From Ruminococcoides sp052118065 (GTDB lineage Bacteria; Bacillota; Clostridia; Oscillospirales; Acutalibacteraceae), in NCBI GenBank assembly GCA_052118065.1, contig JBQKHY010000026.1:1-34109 (forward strand): a stretch of 34,109 nucleotides of DNA, read 5' to 3'. Below, piece by piece: positions 7,751 through 16,218 of the stretch (position 1 is its first letter; every line of letters begins with the position of its first letter). Below the pieces are notes generated by a model. That model made no database searches. It had not been told where the DNA came from and saw only the letters and a program-made list of their open reading frames with translations. A program made the position numbers and the translations under genes.

Positions 7751-8059
7751 ATGGCAGATAAAAAAGAATTTATGACATACAAGGGCAAGCCACTTGTAAG
7801 ATGTGGCAATGAATTATATTACGGCAGTATGGATGAACCTTATGTTATCCATCTTGTTGTTAAGTCAACTAAAGATGTTAACGGTCTAAAGATTGCTGAT
7901 AAGGTGGCTATTCAGCTAATGGCTACTGACCCTGACCTTTCTCCTAGAAAGCAAATTGTTAAGTCCAGCGAAAAAGCCGGTCTTTTCCTTGCTATGGATA
8001 TTGCTGAAGCATGGCTACGCAAAGCCCTAAAGACTGCTCAAGCAAATAAAGCTAACTAA
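7751..8059 (+). CDS. Conserved Clostridia protein of unknown function (102 aa)
   Basis: A small soluble protein beginning M-A-D-K-K, with Y-K-G-K-P-L-V-R-C-G-N near residue 11, an S-T-K-x-V-x-x-L-K-I-A-D-K-V block near 38, and a helical C-terminal third. I remember similar proteins in many Clostridia without assigned function. No catalytic or metal-binding motif and no signal peptide are seen. The start is ATG 7751 with GAAAGAAGG upstream; an in-frame ATG at 7691 would read through the terminator hairpin and is rejected. Confidence 0.78.
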   Translation: MADKKEFMTYKGKPLVRCGNELYYGSMDEPYVIHLVVKSTKDVNGLKIADKVAIQLMATDPDLSPRKQIVKSSEKAGLFLAMDIAEAWLRKALKTAQANKAN

Positions 8060-8170
8060 TTTGTTTTAGTTGTAATTAGACTTTATTTGCATTTAAATTT
8101 TAAGTTGTAATTGAATTTTAGTTACTGTCAAATATAATTTGAAATAAAATTTAAGAAAATTTAAATCGAA

Positions 8171-8200
8171 AAAACTCCCTTTTTAGGGAGTTTTCTTTTT
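8171..8200 (+). terminator. Terminator of the ireB region
   Basis: Stem AAAACTCCCT/AGGGAGTTTT with a T-rich tail, about 110 bp after the stop codon at 8059. Confidence 0.85.
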
Positions 8201-8352
8201 GCCTTTATTTTCAATTTTATATTTAAATTTTATTATGGTGATTATAATTATTTTCCGTTGCAAATTGCTTTTCTGAGTTTTTGTGTGTAAATGTTAGTTA
8301 GATAAATTAGGGTTTGTAGGGATGAGTACAAAGTGTTAATTTTCAGCAAATA

Positions 8353-8410
8353 AGGCTCCCTTTACACAAGGGAGGCTGGTTAGTCTCTGCAAACTCTAAA
8401 TATTCACCAT
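8353..8410 (-). repeat. Partial copy of the CCTTGTGTAAAGG repeat
   Basis: Matches part of the repeats at 23787-23895 and 33945-34075: a CTTGTGTAAAG core flanked by GGAGGCTGG, then a related CTCTAAATATTCACCAT segment. It is shortened relative to both. Confidence 0.65.
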
Positions 8411-8610
8411 ATAACGATGCAAATTCTAGCCCCATAAACTCTAATTTATCAATCTCACCTTTACCCACAGACAAAATTGAAAAACCCTAATTTATCAATC
8501 TCACCTATAACCATAATCAGATTTTAGAGCCTAAATTTGTTGTACAAATTTACCTCTATGTACAAACGAAATTGAAAAAACTGAAAATTACAAACAACAT
8601 CAAAAAACAA

Positions 8611-8636
8611 AAGCTCCCGAAATGGGAGCTTTTTTA
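8611..8636. terminator. Isolated terminator upstream of the acyl-CoA synthetase gene
   Basis: Stem AAGCTCCC/GGGAGCTT followed by TTTTTT. There is no gene between it and the 8171 terminator. Its sequence nearly equals the hairpin after the acyl-CoA synthetase gene at 10615. Confidence 0.75.
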
Positions 8637-8856
8637 GTTATAAAGTAATAGGGTATAGTGAAAAAGTATCAATAACCCTATTGTCATAACAAGCCCGGAA
8701 TGACAGGAGCAGGCATTTGGGATTACAAACAGCCTCCACCAAAGGGGCATTTCCCTTAGCAAGGGAATACCTTATAAATAAGGGGAGCCTTTGTTATTTA
8801 TGCATAATCTGCATTAACTTATTCAAAATATTATTACATTTGCATTGTATGTCGGA

Positions 8857-8885
8857 TTGTAAAAGTATTATCCCTTTCGTATAAT
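8857..8885 (+). promoter_or_regulatory. Promoter of the acyl-CoA synthetase gene
   Basis: TTGTAA (8857-8862), 17 bp, TATAAT (8880-8885), about 55 bp upstream of the start codon. Confidence 0.7.
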
Positions 8886-8940
8886 ATAATTGTAAAAATG
8901 AAAGAGTGATTTCAGAATTTAAAATTTAAGGAGAATGATT

Positions 8941-10590
8941 ATGCAGTTGTTTAATGATTTTTGTAACTATACCTTGGACGAAAATGGAGTGCTGAACAGT
9001 TTTCAGCTTGATTATCCCGAAAACTACAACTTTGGCTATGATGTTGTGGATAAAATGGGGGAGCTTGCACCAAACGACATTGCTATGGAGTGGACAAACC
9101 CCGACCATCTTCACAAGACATTTACCTTTGCCGACATAAAAAGACTTAGCAATAAGGCGGCAAATGCCTTTAAAAATCAGGGTGTTAAAAAGGGCGACAG
9201 AGTGATTGTAATTCTTAAAAGGAATTATGAATACTGGTACATTGTTCCCGCACTTCACAAGCTGGGCGCTATCGTTATCCCTGCAACAAATATGCTCACC
9301 CTTGACGACATCACATACAGAGTTGACACAGCGGATATTCGCTTTGCAGTTTCCACACCTGACGGTGACACAGCGGAAACTTTAGTTAAGGCATCAAAGG
9401 AAAGAACGATTCTTGAAAAGGTTTTTGTTGTACGCAGAGATGTGGAGGGCGCTGTTAATCTTACAGATGAAATTGAAAAGGCTGACGACAACTTTGAAAG
9501 AGTTGAAACCCTTGCTAAGGAGCCAATGCTCATATACTTTACATCAGGTACAACAGGCTACCCAAAGGCTGTTATGCACGACCACACCTACACACTTTCC
9601 CACATAATCACAGCAAAGTTTTGGCAGGATGTAAAGGAAAAGGGACTTCACCTCACAGTTGCGGAAACAGGCTGGGGTAAGGCTTCCTGGGGCAAAATTT
9701 ACGGTCAATGGCTTTGCGGTTGCGGTGTTATGGTTTACGACTTCGACCATTTCTCACCTGACAAGCTGTTGAGAGTTATGGAAAAGTACAAGGTTACATC
9801 TTTCTGCGCACCGCCAACAGTTTACCGCTATTTCATCAAGCGTGGAATGAATAATTACGACCTTTCTTCATTAAAGCACATCACCACAGCAGGCGAGGCA
9901 CTTAACCCTGTTGTATTCAAAAAGGTTTTTGAGCAGACAGGACTAAGACTTATGGAGGGCTTTGGTCAGACAGAGTCTGTACTAATGATTGGCAACCTTG
10001 TGGGGAGTGAGGAAAAGGTTGGTGCTTTGGGCAAACCAACACCACTTTACAACACAATGATTGTTGACGACAGCGGTAACGAGCTGCCTGCAAACGAGGT
10101 TGGCGAAATTGTAGTTACCCCACAGGAAAATCAGCACGGCATCTTTATGGGCTACTGCGGTGACGAAAAGCTGTACGAAAAGGTTTGGAGAAACGGCGTT
10201 TATCACACAGGGGACACAGCCTACAAGGACGAGGACGGATATTACTGGTATGTTGGCAGAATTGACGACCTTATCAAGACAAGAGGCTTTAGAGTAGGAC
10301 CTTTTGAGATAGAAAATGTACTGATGAAGCACCCTGCTGTTATGGAATGTGCAGTTATCGGTGTACCTGACGAGTCAAGAGGTCAGGCAATCAAGGCAAC
10401 CGTTCACCTTGCAGAGGGCTACACAGAGAGCAGAGAGCTGAAAAGAGAGCTGAAAACCTTTGTAAACAGCCGAGTAGCCTCCTACAAGCACATTCAGCAC
10501 CTGGAGTTTATTGACGAAATGCCAAAGACAATCAGCGGAAAAATCAAAAGAACAGACATCAGAGAAATCGACAGAAACAAGATTTGCTAA
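8941..10590 (+). CDS. AMP-forming acyl-CoA synthetase (medium-chain type)
   Basis: A 549-aa adenylate-forming enzyme that activates a carboxylic acid to acyl-AMP and then acyl-CoA. Motifs in order: Y-F-T-S-G-T-T-G-Y-P-K-A (P-loop-like, near 198), G-W-G-K-A-S-W-G near 239, G-E-A-L-N near 320, E-G-F-G-Q-T-E-S near 340, T-G-D near 420, G-R-I-D-D-L-I-K-T-R-G-F-R-V-G near 437, and the C-terminal catalytic Lys in K-T-I-S-G-K-I-K-R. It most resembles acetyl/medium-chain acyl-CoA synthetases; the true acid is unknown. AAGGAG is seven bases from ATG 8941; the ATG at 8935 is too close. GC content is clearly above its neighbours, and CTG/CTC codons are used where they prefer CTA, suggesting recent acquisition. 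Confidence 0.9.
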   Translation: MQLFNDFCNYTLDENGVLNSFQLDYPENYNFGYDVVDKMGELAPNDIAMEWTNPDHLHKTFTFADIKRLSNKAANAFKNQGVKKGDRVIVILKRNYEYWYIVPALHKLGAIVIPATNMLTLDDITYRVDTADIRFAVSTPDGDTAETLVKASKERTILEKVFVVRRDVEGAVNLTDEIEKADDNFERVETLAKEPMLIYFTSGTTGYPKAVMHDHTYTLSHIITAKFWQDVKEKGLHLTVAETGWGKASWGKIYGQWLCGCGVMVYDFDHFSPDKLLRVMEKYKVTSFCAPPTVYRYFIKRGMNNYDLSSLKHITTAGEALNPVVFKKVFEQTGLRLMEGFGQTESVLMIGNLVGSEEKVGALGKPTPLYNTMIVDDSGNELPANEVGEIVVTPQENQHGIFMGYCGDEKLYEKVWRNGVYHTGDTAYKDEDGYYWYVGRIDDLIKTRGFRVGPFEIENVLMKHPAVMECAVIGVPDESRGQAIKATVHLAEGYTESRELKRELKTFVNSRVASYKHIQHLEFIDEMPKTISGKIKRTDIREIDRNKIC

Positions 10591-10614
10591 TAAAATGCAG
10601 AATTTAGATATAAC

Positions 10615-10641
10615 AAAAGCTCCCATAATGGGAGCTTTTTT
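10615..10641. terminator. Bidirectional terminator
   Basis: Stem AAAAGCTCCC/GGGAGCTTTT followed by TTTTTG. It can end the synthetase transcript and, on the other strand, the YesL-like gene ending at 10673. Confidence 0.85.
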
Positions 10642-10672
10642 GTTTCTTATAGGTAGTAATAAAATTGAAAAA

Positions 10673-11518
10673 TCACTTATCTTTCTTAATCATTCTACCG
10701 TTAACAAATACATATTCACTGTCTTTATTTTCATCCATAAGTTTCTTTTCTTTTTCAATATCTCTTTCCTTAGGAAGTACAACATATCTGTCATCTTTCT
10801 TAGTGAAAGAACCAACTGCCTCTTGCAACGGCTTTGAAATAATGGAAACAACAATGTAAGTATAGAATAGTGGGTAAATAAGTGAAACCAAAATACCTGC
10901 AATCAGTAGCCATACATTACTTGTTAGCATAATTGCAAAGAATGCCACAGCAGTAGGTACTGCAACTGCAAGTAAAGTTAAAACACTTCTTAAAATCTTG
11001 CCAAATACAAGTATAAATGAGTTCTTGTACACTTGAAGTAGCTTAATATCATATGTAATGTTCATCATAGGTACATAGAACATTGTAGCCACCAGCATTG
11101 CACTAAAGAATAAATATAGTGTAAGCAATGCACTGTAAACTGCACTGACACTTGCCATTGAATAGTAGTAAAGAATTGCGAAAACTGAAAGTGTAATTAT
11201 AAGGTAAGTTATGATACCGTTAATTAAAAATGTTTTCCAATTTTCTTTTACAGAAGTTTTGAATGTATCAAGTACATTAATATCTTCCTTTTCAATAGCA
11301 ATTTTCCTAATTACCATTACAAGTCCGGCATAAAGTGGGTAAGCAGGTATAATTCCTAAAAACCAAACTATTACATTTTGAAAACCAGTTAAGTAACCTA
11401 TCAAACCAAATATAGCAAAGCATATGGTTGAGGGAATAGTATATAAAAGATTTGCAAACATAATTTTTGGGAAATTAGTGAAAAATCTTGCAAAAGCAGA
11501 GTTTTTAAAGCTTTTCAT
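10673..11518 (-). CDS. YesL/DUF624 family membrane protein
   Basis: 281 aa with about six hydrophobic segments (roughly 17-45, 50-72, 98-118, 124-150, 170-197, 200-222) and a charged cytoplasmic tail. The pattern and the R-K-I-A-I-E-K-E-D-I-N-V segment near 71 fit the YesL/DUF624 family, whose genes commonly accompany carbohydrate ABC importers; its molecular role is unknown. It is divergent from such an importer (11870-15027) here, which supports the call. The tail (about 240-281) is rich in Lys/Glu/Asp. Confidence 0.8.
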   Translation of the reverse strand: MKSFKNSAFARFFTNFPKIMFANLLYTIPSTICFAIFGLIGYLTGFQNVIVWFLGIIPAYPLYAGLVMVIRKIAIEKEDINVLDTFKTSVKENWKTFLINGIITYLIITLSVFAILYYYSMASVSAVYSALLTLYLFFSAMLVATMFYVPMMNITYDIKLLQVYKNSFILVFGKILRSVLTLLAVAVPTAVAFFAIMLTSNVWLLIAGILVSLIYPLFYTYIVVSIISKPLQEAVGSFTKKDDRYVVLPKERDIEKEKKLMDENKDSEYVFVNGRMIKKDK

Positions 11519-11869
11519 TCAATCATTCCTTAAAATTTTTTCTTTTTTATAGTACCACAACAGTAGTTGAATTTGCAACAAATAAATCAAAATTGTTATA
11601 TTCTTTAAAAGAACAAAATACCTTAAAAAACCAGTGTTTACCACAAAATAACTGAATAAAAATATTAATAAATTTAGAAAAATTTTGAATATATTGCGAA
11701 CATATGTAACAGTCTGTAAATTAAATTACACATATTTTATAAAAAATATTAGTCAAAACTATTGTATTTTTATAAAAAGTGTGTTAAACTGCAGTTGTGA
11801 GGTTGAGGAGACACTCCTCAAATTCGTCTTCTGATAAGGCGAAAAATTTTTAAGGACAAGGTGAAAAAA
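11519..11869 (+). promoter_or_regulatory. Divergent control region and structured 5'UTR of the sugar importer
   Basis: A possible promoter TTGTAT (11762-11767), 16 bp, TTAAAC (11784-11789). The leader holds hairpin TTGAGGAG-aca-CTCCTCAA (11803-11821) and a weaker CGTCTT/AAGGCG hairpin. AAGGTG precedes the ATG at 11870. No catabolite-repression palindrome was recognised. The rest of the region is AT-rich with nothing else seen. Confidence 0.5.
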
Positions 11870-13204
11870 ATGAAAAAAGAAACAGTGAAGAGAATCGTAG
11901 TTGCCGGCGTGGCAGGTATGATGGCAGCTACTTGTTTAGCTGGTTGTGGCACTTCAAGTTCTAACGATAAGGACAGTAGTGGTGCTAAAGGTCAGGTTTA
12001 TTATCTAAACTTTAAACCTGAACAGGATCAGGCTTGGCAGAAATTAGCTAAGGAATACACAAAGGAAACAGGTGTTAAGGTTAAAGTTCAGACTGCTGCC
12101 GAAGGTAAGTATGAAGAAACTCTTACATCTGCAATGGATAAGGACAATGCTCCTACACTATTCCAGGTTAACGGTCCTGTTGGTCTAAAAAACTGGAAAG
12201 ACTATTGCTTAGATCTTAAAGATTCTGACATTTACAAGCAGTTAACAAGCGATTCATTTGCACTAAAGGACGGCGACAGTGTATCAGGTATCGCTTATGT
12301 TATTGAATCATATGGTATCATTTACAACAAGACTCTACTTCAGAAGTATTGTGATTCTTCATTTGCTACAGTTAAGAAGATTGAAGACATCAACAGCTTT
12401 GATAAGCTAAAGACTGTTGCTGATGAAATTCAGAAGAACAAAGATAAGTTAGGTGTTAAGGGTGCCTTTACTTCAGCAGGTATGGATAGCTCATCAGACT
12501 GGAGATTTAAGACTCACCTAGCAAATATGCCTATCTACTATGAATACAAGAAGGACAACATTACTTCTACAGATGCTATCAAGGGTACTTACCTAGATAA
12601 CTACAAGAAGATTTTCGACCTATACATCACAGATTCAACATGTGCTCCTACTGCTCTTGCTAACAAGACAGCTACTGACTCAGAAACAGAATTCATTAAG
12701 GGTCAGGCAGTATTCTTCCAGAACGGTACTTGGGAATATGACGCTATCAAGAAGGGTGGCCTAAAGGACGACGAAATGGGTATGCTACCTATTTACATCG
12801 GTGTTGACGGTGAAGAAAATCAGGGTCTATGCACAGGTTCTGAAAACTATTGGTGTGTAAACAACAACGCTTCTGAAGAAGATCAGAAGGCTACTCTAGA
12901 CTTTATGAACTGGTGTGTAACATCTGACCATGGTACTTCTGCAATGGCTAACGATATGGGCTTTGTAATCCCATTCAAGGATGCTAAGGAAGCTACAAAC
13001 GCTCTAGTTAAGGTTGCTGACAAGTATGTATCTGACGGTAAAGAAGCTGTTTCTTGGAACTTCACAACAATGCCTAGTGAAGACTGGAAGAACGGTGTTG
13101 GTACAGCTCTAACACAGTATGCTGCCGGTACAGGTAAGTGGGATGATGTTGTTAAGGCTTTCGTTGACGGTTGGAAGACAGAATACGCAAAGGCTAACGG
13201 CTAA
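11870..13204 (+). CDS. Sugar ABC transporter substrate-binding lipoprotein (family 1)
   Basis: 444 aa. Basic N-terminus, hydrophobic segment and lipobox L-A-G-C (Cys26), then a Ser/Asp-rich linker, so it is lipid-anchored outside the membrane. The mature part has the family 1 extracellular solute-binding protein pattern, including V-Y-Y-L-N-F near 44 and G-Q-A-V-F-F-Q-N-G-T-W near 279, typical of oligosaccharide binders. The substrate cannot be read from sequence. ATG 11870 is preferred over the GTG at 11861 because AAGGTG lies six bases before it. Followed by a strong hairpin and then two permease genes. No ATPase gene is present, so a shared MsmK/UgpC-like ATPase must be encoded elsewhere. 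Confidence 0.93.
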   Translation: MKKETVKRIVVAGVAGMMAATCLAGCGTSSSNDKDSSGAKGQVYYLNFKPEQDQAWQKLAKEYTKETGVKVKVQTAAEGKYEETLTSAMDKDNAPTLFQVNGPVGLKNWKDYCLDLKDSDIYKQLTSDSFALKDGDSVSGIAYVIESYGIIYNKTLLQKYCDSSFATVKKIEDINSFDKLKTVADEIQKNKDKLGVKGAFTSAGMDSSSDWRFKTHLANMPIYYEYKKDNITSTDAIKGTYLDNYKKIFDLYITDSTCAPTALANKTATDSETEFIKGQAVFFQNGTWEYDAIKKGGLKDDEMGMLPIYIGVDGEENQGLCTGSENYWCVNNNASEEDQKATLDFMNWCVTSDHGTSAMANDMGFVIPFKDAKEATNALVKVADKYVSDGKEAVSWNFTTMPSEDWKNGVGTALTQYAAGTGKWDDVVKAFVDGWKTEYAKANG

Positions 13205-13231
13205 TTAATCCTTTAATTATTGAACTTAGTT

Positions 13232-13251
13232 AGGGGGCGTATTCGCCCCCT
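13232..13251 (+). terminator. Intercistronic hairpin between binding protein and permeases
   Basis: Very strong GC stem AGGGGGCG-tatt-CGCCCCCT followed by ATAATTTTG, a poor U-tract. It is more likely a partial terminator or a 3'-end stabiliser that keeps the binding-protein mRNA in excess over the permease mRNA. Confidence 0.75.
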
Positions 13252-13282
13252 ATAATTTTGAAATAAGAAGAAAGGTGAGAAA

Positions 13283-14152
13283 ATGGTAAAGAAACATAAA
13301 AAGTATTTTCTGATTTTCGTATTACCAACATTAATTGCCTTTGCTATCGGTTTTATTTATCCCTTCTTTCAGGGTATCTATCTATCATTCTGTAAGTTCC
13401 ATACAGTAACTGATGCTAAACTGATTGGTTTTGATAACTATGTAAAAGCATTCCAAAATGAAGCCTTTATCCATTCATTCTGGTTTACAGTTTTATTTGT
13501 TATTGTTTCAATAGTTCTGATTAACCTTATTGCTTTTGCAGTTGCATATGTACTAACCCTTGGTATTAGAGGTTCTAATATCTTTAGAACAGTGTTCTTT
13601 GTTCCTAACCTAATCGGTGGTATCATCCTTGGTTACATTTGGAAACTTATTTTTGATGGCATCCTACATAACTACGGTACTAACCTAGCACTTAACAGTA
13701 CTTATGGTTTCTGGGGACTTGTAATTCTGATGTGTTGGCAACAAGCTGGTTATATGATGATTATTTATATTGCCGGTTTCCAAAGTGTTCCTAGTGACCT
13801 TTATGAAGCAGCAAAGATTGACGGTGCTAACAGAAGACAACTTCTTACTAAAGTTACTATTCCTATGATGGCACCATCAATTACAATTTGTACATTCCTA
13901 ACACTAACAAATTCATTTAAGCTATTTGACCAGAACCTAGCTTTAACAGCAGGTGCTCCGGGTGTAGTAACTGACGGTGGTGTAACCATTAAGCAAACGG
14001 AAATGATGGCACTTAATATTTACAACACCTTCTACTCAAACGCTAACTCTCGTGGTGTTGGTCAAGCAGAGGCAGTTATCTTCTTTGTAATTGTTGTTGT
14101 AATTGCTCTTGCTCAGCTATACTTCACTAGAAAGAGGGAGGTGCAGCAGTAA
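13283..14152 (+). CDS. Sugar ABC transporter permease (MalF/UgpA type)
   Basis: 289 aa with six predicted membrane segments and the cytoplasmic EAA loop Y-E-A-A-K-I-D-G-A-N (near 174), which docks the ATPase. The first segment follows a Lys-rich N-terminus. AAAGGTGAG precedes the ATG. Its stop overlaps the start of the next permease by one base, so the two are translationally coupled and probably form the heterodimeric channel for the binding protein encoded just upstream. Confidence 0.93.
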   Translation: MVKKHKKYFLIFVLPTLIAFAIGFIYPFFQGIYLSFCKFHTVTDAKLIGFDNYVKAFQNEAFIHSFWFTVLFVIVSIVLINLIAFAVAYVLTLGIRGSNIFRTVFFVPNLIGGIILGYIWKLIFDGILHNYGTNLALNSTYGFWGLVILMCWQQAGYMMIIYIAGFQSVPSDLYEAAKIDGANRRQLLTKVTIPMMAPSITICTFLTLTNSFKLFDQNLALTAGAPGVVTDGGVTIKQTEMMALNIYNTFYSNANSRGVGQAEAVIFFVIVVVIALAQLYFTRKREVQQ

Positions 14153-15027
14153 TGGCAAAGGTTAAACCTAAGGAAAAACAACCTAAGAAAAAGCAAACTT
14201 TAGGTATGAAAATTTTGACAGTAGTATTTTCTGTTATTTCAATTTTCTATGTGTCACCACTATTTATTGTTTTGATGAACTCCTTTAAGTTTAAGACAGA
14301 TATTAGTGACAAACCCTTTGCTTTCCCAAATGCTGACACTTTCTATGGTTTCCAGAACTATATTAAAGGTATGACATTTGGTAACTTCTCTTTCTGGAAA
14401 GTTGTTTTAACAAGTTTATTTATCACTATCGGTGGTGTATTCCTAATCCTACTTTGTACATCAATGACTGCATGGTATGTTACAAGAGTTAACTCAAAGA
14501 TTTGTAAGATTATTTACTACTTCTGTGTATTCTCAATGGTTGTACCATTCCAGATGGTTATGTACACACTTTCTAAGACTGCTGATAAGCTACACCTAAA
14601 TTCACCTGTTGGTATTTTGGTTGTTTATCTGGGCTTTGGTGCAGGTCTTGCAATCTTTATGTTCTCCGGCTTTGTAAAGGGTATTCCTATTGAAGTTGAA
14701 GAAGCTGCAAGTGTTGACGGTGCAGGTCCTCTTAGAACATATTTTGGTGTTGTTGTTCCTATTATGAAGCCAACTATTATTTCTGTTGGTATTCTGGAAA
14801 CAATGTGGATTTGGAACGACTACCTACTACCATACCTAATCTTTAGTGGTACAAACTATAGAACAATTCCTATTCACATTCAGTACCTAAACGGTAGTTA
14901 CGGACAAACGGATATGGGTGCTATTATGGCACTTATCATTGTAAGTATCTTGCCAATCATCATCTTCTACTTTGCTTGTCAGAAGTATATTATCGAAGGT
15001 GTTGTTGCCGGTGCTGTTAAGGGATAA
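14152..15027 (+). CDS. Sugar ABC transporter permease (MalG/UgpE type)
   Basis: 291 aa, a very basic N-terminus (about residues 1-17), six membrane segments, and the EAA loop V-E-E-A-A-S-V-D-G-A-G near 183. It pairs with the preceding permease. GGGAGG at 14135 serves as ribosome site inside the upstream gene. The operon ends with the terminator at 15156. Confidence 0.93.
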   Translation: MAKVKPKEKQPKKKQTLGMKILTVVFSVISIFYVSPLFIVLMNSFKFKTDISDKPFAFPNADTFYGFQNYIKGMTFGNFSFWKVVLTSLFITIGGVFLILLCTSMTAWYVTRVNSKICKIIYYFCVFSMVVPFQMVMYTLSKTADKLHLNSPVGILVVYLGFGAGLAIFMFSGFVKGIPIEVEEAASVDGAGPLRTYFGVVVPIMKPTIISVGILETMWIWNDYLLPYLIFSGTNYRTIPIHIQYLNGSYGQTDMGAIMALIIVSILPIIIFYFACQKYIIEGVVAGAVKG

Positions 15028-15155
15028 TTCTTTGTTAATGTTCATTTATAATTTAAAATAATTCTATGTAAGAAATTATGTGTTTAATCATAGTTGATTT
15101 GCAGTTAATTTATTTGCTGGATTATGGTTATATTTGAATTATAAAATTAAAAGTT

Positions 15156-15187
15156 ACAGACCCTCATTTGAGGGTCTGTTTTCCTTT
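15156..15187 (+). terminator. Terminator of the sugar importer operon
   Basis: Perfect 11-bp stem ACAGACCCTCA/TGAGGGTCTGT followed by TTTCCTTTTG, 129 bp after the stop codon. The AT-rich spacer in between has no gene. Confidence 0.88.
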
Positions 15188-15194
15188 TGTTCTT

Positions 15195-15290
15195 TCAGTT
15201 TTGATTGTGGGTTAAGACAAGTTTTTTCTACAAATTTTGGTTTTCAATTTTGATTGTGGGTTAAGGTTAATTTTTTTAACTTTTATTGTG
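15195..15290 (+). repeat. Short direct repeats TTTTGATTGTGGGTTAAG
   Basis: The motif occurs at about 15197 and 15247 with a decayed third copy near 15280. Related copies are at 24811 and 33896, and reverse copies near 8465 and 23930, often beside the TAAATTAGGGTTT motif. Confidence 0.7.
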
Positions 15291-15330
15291 GTTAGAGAAA
15301 AGTATATTTTTTAACATAAAGTAAAGAAAA

Positions 15331-16028
15331 ATTTTCAAAATTATCATACCTATTATTATAACAATAGTGTGGCTAACAGGTGTAGGGGACATCATTGATG
15401 TCCCGTTACAAACCATCCTAAATAAAGGTATTATTCCCTATATAGATATTTGAAATTTATAGTCTACAAATAGGGTAATAATCTCATAGGTATCACACTT
15501 TTTAACGGGCGAACAGTGTTCGCCCCTACCGTGTAACTTATAATTTTTCTTATGTTTTATAGTTAGAAATATAGAAAAGTTTCAGCTAATATGGAATTGT
15601 AAATAAATTTACAATTCCAACCACTCCTTCCGTCTTTGCATACGCAAAGCCACCAGCCTCTGCATAAGTTCGCAAAGCCAAATATAAAATTTGGATGCTC
15701 ACTTATCCCTCAGCGAGGGAGGCAACAAAGTATGTACAATTTTGAAAATATGTATATACTTTTTGATTTGTAGAAACTGTGTCTGGCTCCCTCAGACGAG
15801 GGAGCTGTCGATTGTAAATTGACGGTACGGCAATTTACCTTTTATAAATCGACTGAAGGAGGGATAAAACTATAATAATTATCTTATTTTGTCTTATTCG
15901 TAAACTATGAATTATACATAGGACAATGTGCCTATATAAATGATAGTTTGTAACGGTCCAACAGTGTTGGACCCTACACCTGTTAGCCATACTATTGTGA
16001 TAATTATAAGGTATGATAATTTTGCAAA
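15331..16028. repeat. 698-bp composite element with ~57-bp terminal inverted repeats
   Basis: The left end 15331-15388 and right end 15972-16028 are near-perfect inverted copies, sharing for example AAAATTATCATACC and GGCTAACAGGTGTAGGG. Just inside lie palindromes GGGACATCATTGATGTCCC (left) and GGTCCAACAGTGTTGGACC (right), plus GGGCGAACAGTGTTCGCCC near 15507. A MITE-1 copy is nested at 15619-15867. No coding frame is present, so it is non-autonomous if it is mobile. Confidence 0.85.
15619..15867 (+). repeat. MITE-1 copy b, nested
   Basis: Left TIR AACCACTCCTTC is intact; the right end has drifted to GAAGGAGGGAT. It has type I inner stems (GTCGATT/AATCGAC). Just upstream is the palindrome GGAATTGTAAAT/ATTTACAATTCC-like at about 15593-15618, shared with copies d and e. 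Confidence 0.85.
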
Positions 16029-16131
16029 TTCTTATTTATACTCAATTAAAACAAATTCATCTTAACCAACAACAAAAATTAAAAAGACAAACCCTAATTT
16101 ATTTAACTAACAATAAAATTAAAAATAGAAA

Positions 16132-16158
16132 AAGGCTACTAACTTTGTTAGTAGCCTT
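16132..16158 (-). terminator. Terminator of ppa
   Basis: Perfect 12-bp stem AAGGCTACTAAC/GTTAGTAGCCTT; on the minus strand it is followed by TTTCTATTTTT. Confidence 0.85.
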
Positions 16159-16218
16159 AATAGGTTAAATGAAATAATCAAAATCAATTAACCAATTTAA
16201 AATTCAATAAAACTGAAA

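Larger units (their letters stand above)
8201..8856. other. Intergenic region with repeat fragments, no gene
   Basis: Contains the motif TAGATAAATTAGGGTTTGT at about 8298, a piece of the CCTTGTGTAAAGG family at 8353-8410, the motif CCCACAGACAAAATTGAAAA at 8465 (also at 23930), an isolated terminator at 8611, the inverted pair AATAGGGT/ACCCTATT (8647-8682) and TTCCC-ttagcaa-GGGAA near 8753. No frame with a ribosome site was found. Confidence 0.7.

Noticed and set aside
10511..10859. Two plus-strand frames over the terminator and the YesL-like gene
   Set aside because: Shadows of the synthetase end and of the minus-strand membrane protein gene.
11861..11869. GTG start for the sugar-binding lipoprotein
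   Set aside because: The GTG is part of the AAGGTG ribosome site that serves ATG 11870.
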